This document shows, piece after piece, positions 24,862-32,607 of a DNA stretch of 64,000 nucleotides. This DNA comes from Accumulibacter sp964420975 (GTDB taxonomy: Bacteria > Pseudomonadota > Gammaproteobacteria > Burkholderiales > Rhodocyclaceae): positions 1 to 64,000 of the forward strand of contig CAYQVH010000003.1 of the NCBI GenBank assembly GCA_964420975.1. The letters run 5' to 3'. Both the position numbers and the translations under genes were made by a program. Position 1 is the first letter of the stretch. Each line of letters opens with the position of its first letter. The notes beneath the pieces are model-generated. The model had not been told where the DNA came from and ran no database searches. It worked only from the letters and a program-made list of their open reading frames with translations.

Positions 24862-25410
24862 TCAGAAAGCCGGCTTGTCCTTGGCCTCGGCGTAGCGCTG
24901 TACCCCTTCAACGATCTCGCGCTTTGCCTCTTCCGGGCCGAGCCAGCCCGAGATTTTGACGAACTTGCCGGGCTCGAGATCCTTATAGTGGGCAAAGAAG
25001 TGCGAAATCTGGTCGAGAACTACCTGCGGAAAGTCACGCGGTGTCTCAATGGCGCGGTACATCGGGGTCAGGCTGTCGACGGGAACCGCCAGCAGCTTGC
25101 CATCAGGACCCGCTTCGTCCTCCATCGACAACAGGCCAATCGGCCGACAGCGAACAACGACCCCTGGTGGCAAGGCAAACTGCGAGATGACGAGGACATC
25201 AACCGGGTCGCCGTCACCGGCAATCGTGTGGGGGATGTAGCCATAGTTGCACGGGTAGTGCATGGCGGTGGACATGAAGCGATCGACGAAGACGGCGCCG
25301 CTGGCCTTATCCACTTCATATTTCACCGGGTCCGCATGCATTGGAATTTCGACGACGACGTTGAAATCGTTGGGAAGCAAGCAGCCCGGGGGCACGCGAT
25401 CGAGGCCCAT
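24862..25410 (-). CDS. ppa: inorganic pyrophosphatase (family I)
   Basis: Soluble Mg-dependent pyrophosphatase of about 182 residues. Key segments are VVVEIPMHADPVKYEVDK, then MHYPCNYGYIPHT and the signature DGDPVDVLV with metal-binding Asp residues. The start MGLDRVPPG at 25410 matches the family's usual N terminus and is preceded by GAGAAAG; an upstream ATG at 25443 is also possible. It removes PPi made by reactions such as those of GlgC and NadE encoded nearby. It lies upstream of nadE, separated by a hairpin. Confidence 0.95.
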   Translation of the reverse strand: MGLDRVPPGCLLPNDFNVVVEIPMHADPVKYEVDKASGAVFVDRFMSTAMHYPCNYGYIPHTIAGDGDPVDVLVISQFALPPGVVVRCRPIGLLSMEDEAGPDGKLLAVPVDSLTPMYRAIETPRDFPQVVLDQISHFFAHYKDLEPGKFVKISGWLGPEEAKREIVEGVQRYAEAKDKPAF

Positions 25411-25538
25411 GGCGAGGTCTTTCTCGGGGGAATAAGCGACCATTATAGAACGCCCCCGATCGACGGAGCTAGCAAGCGCGAGCAAGGGGCCATCACGGCC
25501 AAGCGGGGGGACGGCTCTTCCGCTGGTCGCTCAGTGGC

Positions 25539-27668
25539 TTACAGCGCCGCCTGTGCAGTCGAACATGCCGGCGTTTCGGGAGCCGAGCGAAAGCGAAAGA
25601 CGTCGTCGACCTCGAGACCTCCGGGAATCTGGTGTGTGATGAAGATCATCGTCACTCGTCCCTTGAGCTTGTTGATCGTCCGCGCGAACTGCTCCGCGGT
25701 GGGTGTATCGAGATTGGAAACGGCCTCGTCGAAGACGAGGATGCGCGGGCGTTTAAGGAGGGCGCGGGCGATCGCTATACGCTGGCGCTGTCCGCCCGAA
25801 AGGCCGGTTCCGCGTTCGCCGATCTCGGTCTGATAGCCTTGCGGCAACTGCTCGATCACGTCGTGGATCTCGGCCGCCTTGCAGGCGGCGACCACGTCGT
25901 CGAAACCGGCGTGCGGGTGCGCCATCACCAGGTTATCGTAAAGCGTGCCGGAGAAAAGAACTGTTTCCTGCGGAACGACGCCAAAGGTCGCGCGCAGCTC
26001 GTTGGCGGCGAGATGGCGGATATCCCTGCCGTCGAGCGCGATATGACCCTCGAGTGGCTGATAGAAGCCGAGCAGGAGTTTGGCGAGCGTACTCTTGCCA
26101 CAGCCCGAAGGCCCTGTGATGACCGTCAGCCGGCCGGGCCTGAACGTCAGATCGAGGTTGCGGTAGAGCCAGGGATGATGATCCGAGTAGCGGAACGCGA
26201 GCTGAGTGATCGTCAGCTGGCCCTGATCCGATGCTTCGCGATGAGGGGTCAGCGTGTGCGGTTCCTGCGGCAGGTCGAGGATGTCGCCGAGGCGCTGGAC
26301 GGCGATGTTTGCCTGCTGAAACTCTTGCCAGAGGCCGACGAGGCGCAGCAATGGCTGGCTCATGCGCCCGGCAAACATCTGAAAGGCGACCAGCATGCCG
26401 ACGGTGAATCCGTCGTTGCGCATCACCAGCAAGGCACCGACGATCAGGATGGCGAGTGTCATGAGTTGTTCGAGTCCGTTGGCGACAACGTGGTAGGTGT
26501 TGCCGACCTGTTTTGTCGCGAAGCCGGAGGCGAGGTACTGCGCCAGGTAGTCACCGTACTTGCGCTCGATATCGGTTTCCATCTGTAGCGACTTGACCGT
26601 CGCCATGCCGGCAACGTACTCGGTGAGAAACGCCTGATTTCGAGCGCCTAGCAAGAACTGTCGGTTGAGCCGGTAGCGGAAGAGCGGCGCAACGAGCAGG
26701 CTGATGACGGCGATCAGACCGAGGAGGACGACCGCGATCAGCGCCAGTTGCCAGCTGTAGGCGAACATCACAACCAGAAACAGGAGGAGGAAGGGAAGGT
26801 CGAGAATCAGCGTTACCGCAGCGCCGGAGACAAACTCGCGGATCGTTTCGACTCCTTGCAGGCGAGCGACCAGGGTGCCGGTCGGACGGTACTCGAAGTA
26901 GGGCAGGGGTAGTCGCAGCAGGTGTCGGAAAACCTGGCTGCCAAGCACGGCGTCGATGCGATTGCCGGTGTGCAGAACGAGGTACTGACGTAGCCAGGAC
27001 ATGCCGCAGGCAAACACCATGGCCAGGAGCAGACCAACACCGAGGACGATCAGTGTGCTGTGCGCTTGGTGTACGATCACCTTGTCGATGATCACCTGCG
27101 TGAAGAGCGGCATCACCAGGCCGACGAGCTGGATGACCAGGCTGGCGACGAGAACGTCCCGCCAGATCGACCGGTGTCGAAGCAGTTCGGGCACGAACCA
27201 CGAAAAGCCGAAGCGCTTGCCTCCTCGGGAAGCGCTGGGGATATCGTCGCCGTCACCTGCGGTCGTCGCCGTGTGGGCGGCGAGCAGCCCCTCAGCTTCG
27301 AGACGCTCGCCGGCGTCGGCGATTGGCAACACCGACGGCTCCTGTCGGCCAGGTTCAAAGCAGAGCAGCGAGTCGCCGTCCGTGCGGGCGATCAGCAGCG
27401 GGTGGCGCATTGTTTCGGAGTCGCCAGGCGAGTGCCGCCAGAAGGCGATTACGGGTAGCGGCAATTGACGCCAGTCGACGCCTGTCAGGCAGACGCTTGC
27501 GACGGTGAACCCAAGGGCGTGCGCCGCTTCGTGTAGCGTGGTGCGCGAATACGGCGGCGGAAAGGCCTGTTCTACGAGCGGCCCGGCAAACGGCCGGTGA
27601 TGGAGCGCGCTGAGGCTGGCAAGCAGCCACAGGAAGTCTTCGCGGTTGACCTCCTCCGGGCGTGACAT
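25539..27668 (-). CDS. type I secretion ABC transporter with C39-like domain
   Basis: HlyB/LapB-type protein of 709 residues. Residues 1-130 form a degenerate C39 peptidase-like domain: the expected catalytic Cys region reads FLWLLASLSALHHRPF with no Cys, so it should bind rather than cut substrate. A six-helix exporter domain (about 155-430) follows. The ATPase has Walker A GPSGCGKST, signature LSGGQRQRIAIARAL and an unusual Walker B tail VFDEAVSNLD in place of DEATSALD. ATG 27668 (MSRPEEVNRED) is chosen; the site AAGG is distant. No HlyD, TolC or RTX substrate gene is adjacent, so partners must lie elsewhere. Confidence 0.85.
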   Translation of the reverse strand: MSRPEEVNREDFLWLLASLSALHHRPFAGPLVEQAFPPPYSRTTLHEAAHALGFTVASVCLTGVDWRQLPLPVIAFWRHSPGDSETMRHPLLIARTDGDSLLCFEPGRQEPSVLPIADAGERLEAEGLLAAHTATTAGDGDDIPSASRGGKRFGFSWFVPELLRHRSIWRDVLVASLVIQLVGLVMPLFTQVIIDKVIVHQAHSTLIVLGVGLLLAMVFACGMSWLRQYLVLHTGNRIDAVLGSQVFRHLLRLPLPYFEYRPTGTLVARLQGVETIREFVSGAAVTLILDLPFLLLFLVVMFAYSWQLALIAVVLLGLIAVISLLVAPLFRYRLNRQFLLGARNQAFLTEYVAGMATVKSLQMETDIERKYGDYLAQYLASGFATKQVGNTYHVVANGLEQLMTLAILIVGALLVMRNDGFTVGMLVAFQMFAGRMSQPLLRLVGLWQEFQQANIAVQRLGDILDLPQEPHTLTPHREASDQGQLTITQLAFRYSDHHPWLYRNLDLTFRPGRLTVITGPSGCGKSTLAKLLLGFYQPLEGHIALDGRDIRHLAANELRATFGVVPQETVLFSGTLYDNLVMAHPHAGFDDVVAACKAAEIHDVIEQLPQGYQTEIGERGTGLSGGQRQRIAIARALLKRPRILVFDEAVSNLDTPTAEQFARTINKLKGRVTMIFITHQIPGGLEVDDVFRFRSAPETPACSTAQAAL

Positions 27669-27761
27669 AATTATTATTCTTGCCTTGACGGTTTGGACGC
27701 AGAGCACTCTACTGTTTGTTTCAACATTAGTCAACCGCCCCTGTCTCCATCCGCAGGCGAG

Positions 27762-28715
27762 ATGAATTCGTGCCTATCGGGTGTCGCAACCGTCACCCTC
27801 AACCCGGCGATCGATCACAGTATCGGGCTCGCAGACTTTACGCCGGGGGCGCTCAATCGCGTCGTCTGGGAGCAGTTGGAAGCGGGCGGCAAGGGTGTGA
27901 ACGTCGCCTCGTTGCTCGCCGATCTCGGTTTGCGCGTTGCGGTGACCGGCCTGCTGGGAGAAGAGGGCGCGGAGCCTTTCACCCGACAGTTCTCCGAGAG
28001 GGGAATCGTCGACGCCTTTGTCCGCGTTTCGGGAAAGGTGCGCGTCAATCTCAAGCTCGTCGACTTGCGGACCGGCGAAGTGAGCGAAGTCAATTTTCCG
28101 GGGATCGCGCCACGTGCCGACGACCTTGTGCGGCTAAAGTCGGCGCTCGACGGCCTGCTCGCCGAGAACGACTGTATTGTCGTCGCGGGCAGTCTGCCGC
28201 CGGGTCTGCCGGCCAGCTACTGCCGCGATCTCGTGTTGCACTTGCAGGCAGCTGGCATGCGGGTCGTCGTTGATGGTAGTGGCGAAGCGCTGCGCTTGGC
28301 GATCGATGCGACGCCGTGGATGATCAAGCCCAACGTCGCCGAGCTGGAGGATCTGGTTGGCGAGAAACTCCCCCAGCAAAAGGCACGGCTACGCGCCGCG
28401 CGCCGCTTGCATGAACGGGGCGTCACCCATGTCGTTGTCTCGATGGGCCCGGCGGGTGCGCTCTTCGTTTCTGGCGAGCAGGCGCTGCACGCGCAGCCGC
28501 CAGCGGTCGAGATCAAGACGACGGTCGGCGCAGGCGATGCGCTGGTCGCCGGCTTCCTCGCCGGCGAGCGGAGAGGCGCGCCACTCGCCGCCTGTGCGCG
28601 GCTGGCGACCGCCTGCGCGCTGGCGAGAATCACTTGTCCCAACGCGAGGTTGTCAGCGTCGGCGATTGACGACTGGGCGAGGCGGGTGCAGGTCAGCCCG
28701 ATCGGCGACGACTAG
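27762..28715 (+). CDS. PfkB-family sugar-phosphate kinase (1-phosphofructokinase-like)
   Basis: Ribokinase-fold kinase of 317 residues. The N terminus VATVTLNPAIDHSIGL and the GGKGVNVASLLADLG loop are those of the 1-phosphofructokinase/Pfk-2/tagatose-6-phosphate kinase branch. The C-terminal TTVGAGDALVAGF holds the anion hole and catalytic Asp. It may phosphorylate fructose-1-phosphate or fructose-6-phosphate; no fructose PTS genes are nearby. ATG 27762 is preferred over the frame start at 27693, which overlaps the divergent promoter region. It is divergent from the ABC gene and ends 4 bases from psd. Confidence 0.85.
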   Translation: MNSCLSGVATVTLNPAIDHSIGLADFTPGALNRVVWEQLEAGGKGVNVASLLADLGLRVAVTGLLGEEGAEPFTRQFSERGIVDAFVRVSGKVRVNLKLVDLRTGEVSEVNFPGIAPRADDLVRLKSALDGLLAENDCIVVAGSLPPGLPASYCRDLVLHLQAAGMRVVVDGSGEALRLAIDATPWMIKPNVAELEDLVGEKLPQQKARLRAARRLHERGVTHVVVSMGPAGALFVSGEQALHAQPPAVEIKTTVGAGDALVAGFLAGERRGAPLAACARLATACALARITCPNARLSASAIDDWARRVQVSPIGDD

Positions 28716-28719
28716 ACGA

Positions 28720-29607
28720 TCAGGGCTGAGCGGGCAGGCGGCTGGCCATCGCCTCGCCCATGCGGATCAGCGCTGCCGGCGACCACGCCGGGTTGAAGCG
28801 CAGCGTCTCTCTCGGGAAAAGCAGGACGACCGTCGAGCCAAGCAGGAAGCGGCCCATTTCATCCCCTTGGCGTAGCTCGACCGGCCGTTCGTCGTACGTC
28901 CATTCGCGAATGTCGCCGCTGCGTGGCGGGTTGACGAGGCCGTGCCAAGTCGTCGCCATGCTGCCGACGATCGTCGCGCCGACGAGGACGAGAACGAAGC
29001 GGCCGAAAGCGGCGTCAAAGACGCAGATCACGCGCTCGTTGCGCGCGAAGAGGCCGGGGACGCCGCGCGCCGTCACCGGATTGACCGAGAACAGCGCACC
29101 AGGGACGTGGAGCATGCGGGTCAAGCGTCCGTCGACCGGCATGTGGATGCGGTGATAGTCGCGCGGGCTGAGGTAAAGCGTCGCGAAAGTGCCGTCGATG
29201 AAGTTTGCGCCGAGGCTCGCGTCGCCGCCGACGAGAGCCGTCGTCGAATAATGGTGTCCTTTGGCCTGAAAGATCTGGTCGTGTGTAATGCGGCCGAACT
29301 GGCTGATCGCCCCATCGACCGGGCAGATGAAATCGGCGTCGGCCAGTGGCCGGGCGTCGGGGCGAAGCGGGCGGGTGAAAAAGGCGTTGAACGTTGGATA
29401 GCTGGCAGGGTCCGGGTTCGCCGCTTCGCTCATGTCGACACCGTAGCGGGCGACGAACCAGTCAATCACCCGTGTTGTCAGCCGGCCGGCCGGCGCGTCG
29501 GCAAGTTTGCCGGCGAGCGCTGTCAGCGCCTGCTTCGGCAGCAGGTATTGGCTATAGACGGCAAGCGATTCGGGCACGATCGGAGCAGGTGGCGCTGGGG
29601 TGCGCAT
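28720..29607 (-). CDS. psd: phosphatidylserine decarboxylase
   Basis: Pyruvoyl-dependent membrane enzyme making phosphatidylethanolamine; 295 residues. The family segments are FNAFFTRPLRP, then CPVDGAISQFG, then LSPRDYHRIHMP and the self-cleavage motif LLGSTVVLLF, whose Ser becomes the pyruvoyl group. The annotated ATG at 29607 forms part of a TATAAT hexamer read on the same strand. The message may therefore be leaderless, or translation may begin at GTG 29577, which still keeps the catalytic domain. It is downstream of korB on the same strand and convergent with the PfkB gene. Confidence 0.94.
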   Translation of the reverse strand: MRTPAPPAPIVPESLAVYSQYLLPKQALTALAGKLADAPAGRLTTRVIDWFVARYGVDMSEAANPDPASYPTFNAFFTRPLRPDARPLADADFICPVDGAISQFGRITHDQIFQAKGHHYSTTALVGGDASLGANFIDGTFATLYLSPRDYHRIHMPVDGRLTRMLHVPGALFSVNPVTARGVPGLFARNERVICVFDAAFGRFVLVLVGATIVGSMATTWHGLVNPPRSGDIREWTYDERPVELRQGDEMGRFLLGSTVVLLFPRETLRFNPAWSPAALIRMGEAMASRLPAQP

Positions 29608-29626
29608 TATACGTCACGCCGTCTGT

Positions 29627-29644
29627 CGCCGCCGGGCTGCGGCG
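29627..29644 (-). terminator. GC-rich hairpin downstream of korCAB
   Basis: CGCCGC and GCGGCG pair across a 6-base loop in the 94-base gap between korB and psd. The stem is short and no U-run follows, so termination is only a possibility. Confidence 0.25.
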
Positions 29645-29701
29645 GATGGCGCGCTGCAGCCGAAACCTGCCGCCAGCGCGCGACGTACTGACCCGAATTC
29701 G

Positions 29702-30757
29702 CTAACGAAATGATGCGTTGATCTTTTCGAGTGCCGTCCGGCCGGGGCAGAGATCACGCGCCCCGAGCGTGTTCAGCGGCTCGTCGACCGTCCCGATCTG
29801 GCGGTGGAGGTCTTCCGATTCCGGGTCGACGTAGAGCAGCCCGGTCACCACTTCACCTTTCGCCGCGTGGTCCTGGATGTAGCTCATCGCCCGGATGCGG
29901 CTGGTCGGGTCGTAGTCAGCGTGCAGCTTGCGCAGCCGGACGAGCGATCCGTCGTGCTGGCGGACGTCGGTCACCTCGCCGGCGTCGTATTCAGCGGTGA
30001 TCTCTTCACGGGCGGGCCAGAAATCGAGGCGATTGACGGCTTCGTTGTGCTCGCGAACATAGTCGTAGCTCTTCGTGCTGCCGGCATGGTTGTTGAACGC
30101 GATACACGGTGAGAGGACATCGATCACCGCGGCTCCCTGGTGCGCCAACGCTGCCTTGATCAGCGGCACGAGCTGCGTCTTGTCGCCGGAAAACCCGCGT
30201 CCCACGAAGGTGGCACCCATCACCAGGGCGAGCATGACGAGGTCGATCGGCGCATCGTTGTTCATCTGTCCCCGCTTCGACTTCGACCCCTTGTCGGCAG
30301 TCGCCGAGAACTGGCCTTTGGTCAGGCCGTAGACGCCGTTGTTCTCGACAAGATACGTCATGTTCACGCCGCGGCGCATGACGTGCGCGAACTGGCCGAG
30401 ACCAATTGAAGCCGAGTCGCCGTCACCGGAAACGCCGAGGTAGATCAGCTCGCGGTTTGCCAGGTAGGCGCCGGTGAGAACCGACGGCATGCGGCCGTGG
30501 ACGGTGTTGAAGCCGTGCGAGTTGCCAAGGAAGTAATCGGGGGTCTTCGACGAGCAGCCGATGCCGGACAGTTTGGCGACGCGGTGCGGCTCGATGTCGA
30601 GTTCCCAACACGCCTGGATAATCGCGGCCGAGATCGAATCGTGACCGCAGCCGGCGCAGAGCGTCGAAATCTTGCCTTCGTAGTCGCGCCGCGTGTAGCC
30701 GACGCGGTTCTTGGTCAGGCTCGGATGATGCAGTTTGGGTTTGGCGATGTAGGTCAT
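29702..30757 (-). CDS. korB: 2-oxoacid:ferredoxin oxidoreductase beta subunit
   Basis: Thiamine-diphosphate subunit of 351 residues. Cluster-binding cysteines are in LCAGCGHDSIS and SGIGCSSKTPD. The ThDP/Mg motif is GDGDSASIGLGQF followed by LVENNGVYGLTKGQ. With KorA it oxidatively decarboxylates a 2-oxoacid, probably 2-oxoglutarate, and reduces ferredoxin. One base separates its ATG from the korA stop. The combination with a KorC-type flavoprotein resembles KorABC of the Thauera/Azoarcus group, which supplies low-potential electrons or substitutes for 2-oxoglutarate dehydrogenase. Substrate specificity cannot be fixed from sequence alone. Confidence 0.92.
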   Translation of the reverse strand: MTYIAKPKLHHPSLTKNRVGYTRRDYEGKISTLCAGCGHDSISAAIIQACWELDIEPHRVAKLSGIGCSSKTPDYFLGNSHGFNTVHGRMPSVLTGAYLANRELIYLGVSGDGDSASIGLGQFAHVMRRGVNMTYLVENNGVYGLTKGQFSATADKGSKSKRGQMNNDAPIDLVMLALVMGATFVGRGFSGDKTQLVPLIKAALAHQGAAVIDVLSPCIAFNNHAGSTKSYDYVREHNEAVNRLDFWPAREEITAEYDAGEVTDVRQHDGSLVRLRKLHADYDPTSRIRAMSYIQDHAAKGEVVTGLLYVDPESEDLHRQIGTVDEPLNTLGARDLCPGRTALEKINASFR

Positions 30758-30758
30758 C

Positions 30759-32597
30759 TCAGGCCACCATTCCTTCGCGTAGTGGGCGCACGTTGATGCG
30801 CGAGACGCGCTCGGCGATTTCCCGGGTAATGAAACGCGCCGTGATCGGCGTACCGTCGTAGTGCAGGATGCGAATCAGGCTGGTCGGGCTGACGCCGGCT
30901 TCGTTGATCAGCAGCGTCGTCAGCTGGCCATCGAGGTTCTGTTCGAGCACGAACACCTTCGAATGGGCAGCGATGAAGTCGGCGATCTCGTTCTGGAACG
31001 GAAAGGCGCGGATGCGCAGGGCGTTGATATAAATTCCCTGTTCGGCGAGCGCGTCGATCGCTTCGTGCATCGCCGGACTCGTCGAGCCGTAGTAGACGGC
31101 GCCGAAACGCGCCGGGTAGCGGGCGGCGGTGAGCACTGGCAGCGGCACCAGCGACTTCGCGGTTTCAAATTTGCGCAGCAGTCGCTGCATGTTGTACACG
31201 TAGTCAGAACCGGCTTCGGAATAGCCGGCGTAGGCGTTCTTGGTCGAGCCGCGGGTGAAATAGCCGCCGCGTGTCGGATGCGTGCCGGGATAAGTGCGGT
31301 AAGGGATGCCGTCGCCGTCGACGTCGAGATAGCGGCCAAAATCGGTGCCGGCGTCGAGTGCTTCGCGCGTCATCACCTTGCCGCGGTCGTATTCGCGGGC
31401 CGGATCCCAGGAAAACGGCCGGCACAGTCGCTGGTTCATGCCGATGTCGAGGTCGGTCATGACGAAAACCGGCGTCTGCAGGCGTTCGGCGAGGTCGAGC
31501 GCTTGCGCCGACATTTCGAAGCACTCGGTCGGATCCTCTGGAAAGAGCAATACGTGCCGGGTGTCGCCGTGCGAGGCGTAGGCGCAGGCGAGAATGTCGG
31601 CCTGCTGCGTGCGCGTCGGCATGCCGGTCGACGGGCCGCCGCGCTGAACGTTGATGATTACCGCCGGAATTTCCGCGAAGTAGGCGAGGCCGATAAACTC
31701 GGTCATCAGCGACACGCCCGGTCCTGAAGTCGCGGTGAAGGAACGGGCGCCGTTCCAGCCGGCGCCGACTACCATGCCGATCGACGCCAGTTCGTCCTCG
31801 GCCTGGACGATGGCGCAGCGGTTCTTACCGCTGACCGGGTCGACGCGCAGGCGCTGCGCGAAGCGCATGAACGCTTCGGCGACCGAAGACGACGGGGTGA
31901 TCGGGTACCAGGCGCAGACCGTGGCGCCTCCGTAGACGCAACCGAGTGCCGCCGCCGTGTTGCCGTCAACGAAGATGCGGTTACCGACCTGGTCGCGGCG
32001 CTCGACCTTGAGCGCGATCGGCTTCAGATGCTGTTGCGCGTACTCGCGGCCCATCTGCAGCGCCTGGCAGTTGGCGTCGAAGAGTTTTTCCTTGCCCTTG
32101 TATTGCTCGCGAAAGAGTTTCTCGATTTCCGCCGGGTCGATGTCGAGCAAGGCGGACAGCGCGCCGAGCGTGATGATGTTTTTCAGCAGCTGGCGTTCGC
32201 GCGCGTCGGTGTAGGCTTCATTGCAGATTTCGGTCACCGGCATGCCGATGATGTGAACGTCGTCGCGCAACCGTGAACGCGGGACGGGCTTCGAGCTGTC
32301 GTAGAAGAGGTAGCCGCCAGGGTCGATTTCACGCACGTCCTGGTCCCAGCTCTGCGGGTTCATCGCCACCATCATGTCGACGCCGCCGCGGCGGCCGAGG
32401 TAACCGTGCTCGGTAACCCGCACCTCGAACCAGGTCGGCAGCCCCTGGATGTTCGAGGGAAAGATGTTGCGCGGCGACACCGGCACGCCCATACGCAAGA
32501 TCGCGCGTGCGAAAAGCTCGTTCGCCGACGCTGACCCCGAGCCGTTGATGTTGGCAAACTTGACGACGAAGTCGTTGACCGCTTCGATCTTCTGCAT
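30759..32597 (-). CDS. korA: 2-oxoacid:ferredoxin oxidoreductase alpha subunit (gamma-alpha fusion)
   Basis: The 612-residue protein combines an N-terminal gamma domain (about 1-190, VVKFANINGSGSASANELFARAILRMG) with the alpha domain (FVDGNTAAALGCVYGGATVCAWYPITPSSSVAEAF). YPITPSSS is the substrate and CoA-handling motif of these enzymes. The middle part has TSGPGVSLMTEFIGLAYFAEIP and QRGGPSTGMPTRTQQADI. The gamma-alpha fusion is usual for KorA-type enzymes. It lies 10 bases after korC and 1 base before korB, clearly one operon. Such enzymes are generally oxygen-sensitive, which suits an organism with anaerobic phases. Confidence 0.93.
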   Translation of the reverse strand: MQKIEAVNDFVVKFANINGSGSASANELFARAILRMGVPVSPRNIFPSNIQGLPTWFEVRVTEHGYLGRRGGVDMMVAMNPQSWDQDVREIDPGGYLFYDSSKPVPRSRLRDDVHIIGMPVTEICNEAYTDARERQLLKNIITLGALSALLDIDPAEIEKLFREQYKGKEKLFDANCQALQMGREYAQQHLKPIALKVERRDQVGNRIFVDGNTAAALGCVYGGATVCAWYPITPSSSVAEAFMRFAQRLRVDPVSGKNRCAIVQAEDELASIGMVVGAGWNGARSFTATSGPGVSLMTEFIGLAYFAEIPAVIINVQRGGPSTGMPTRTQQADILACAYASHGDTRHVLLFPEDPTECFEMSAQALDLAERLQTPVFVMTDLDIGMNQRLCRPFSWDPAREYDRGKVMTREALDAGTDFGRYLDVDGDGIPYRTYPGTHPTRGGYFTRGSTKNAYAGYSEAGSDYVYNMQRLLRKFETAKSLVPLPVLTAARYPARFGAVYYGSTSPAMHEAIDALAEQGIYINALRIRAFPFQNEIADFIAAHSKVFVLEQNLDGQLTTLLINEAGVSPTSLIRILHYDGTPITARFITREIAERVSRINVRPLREGMVA

Positions 32598-32607
32598 GGG
32601 GTGCTCC

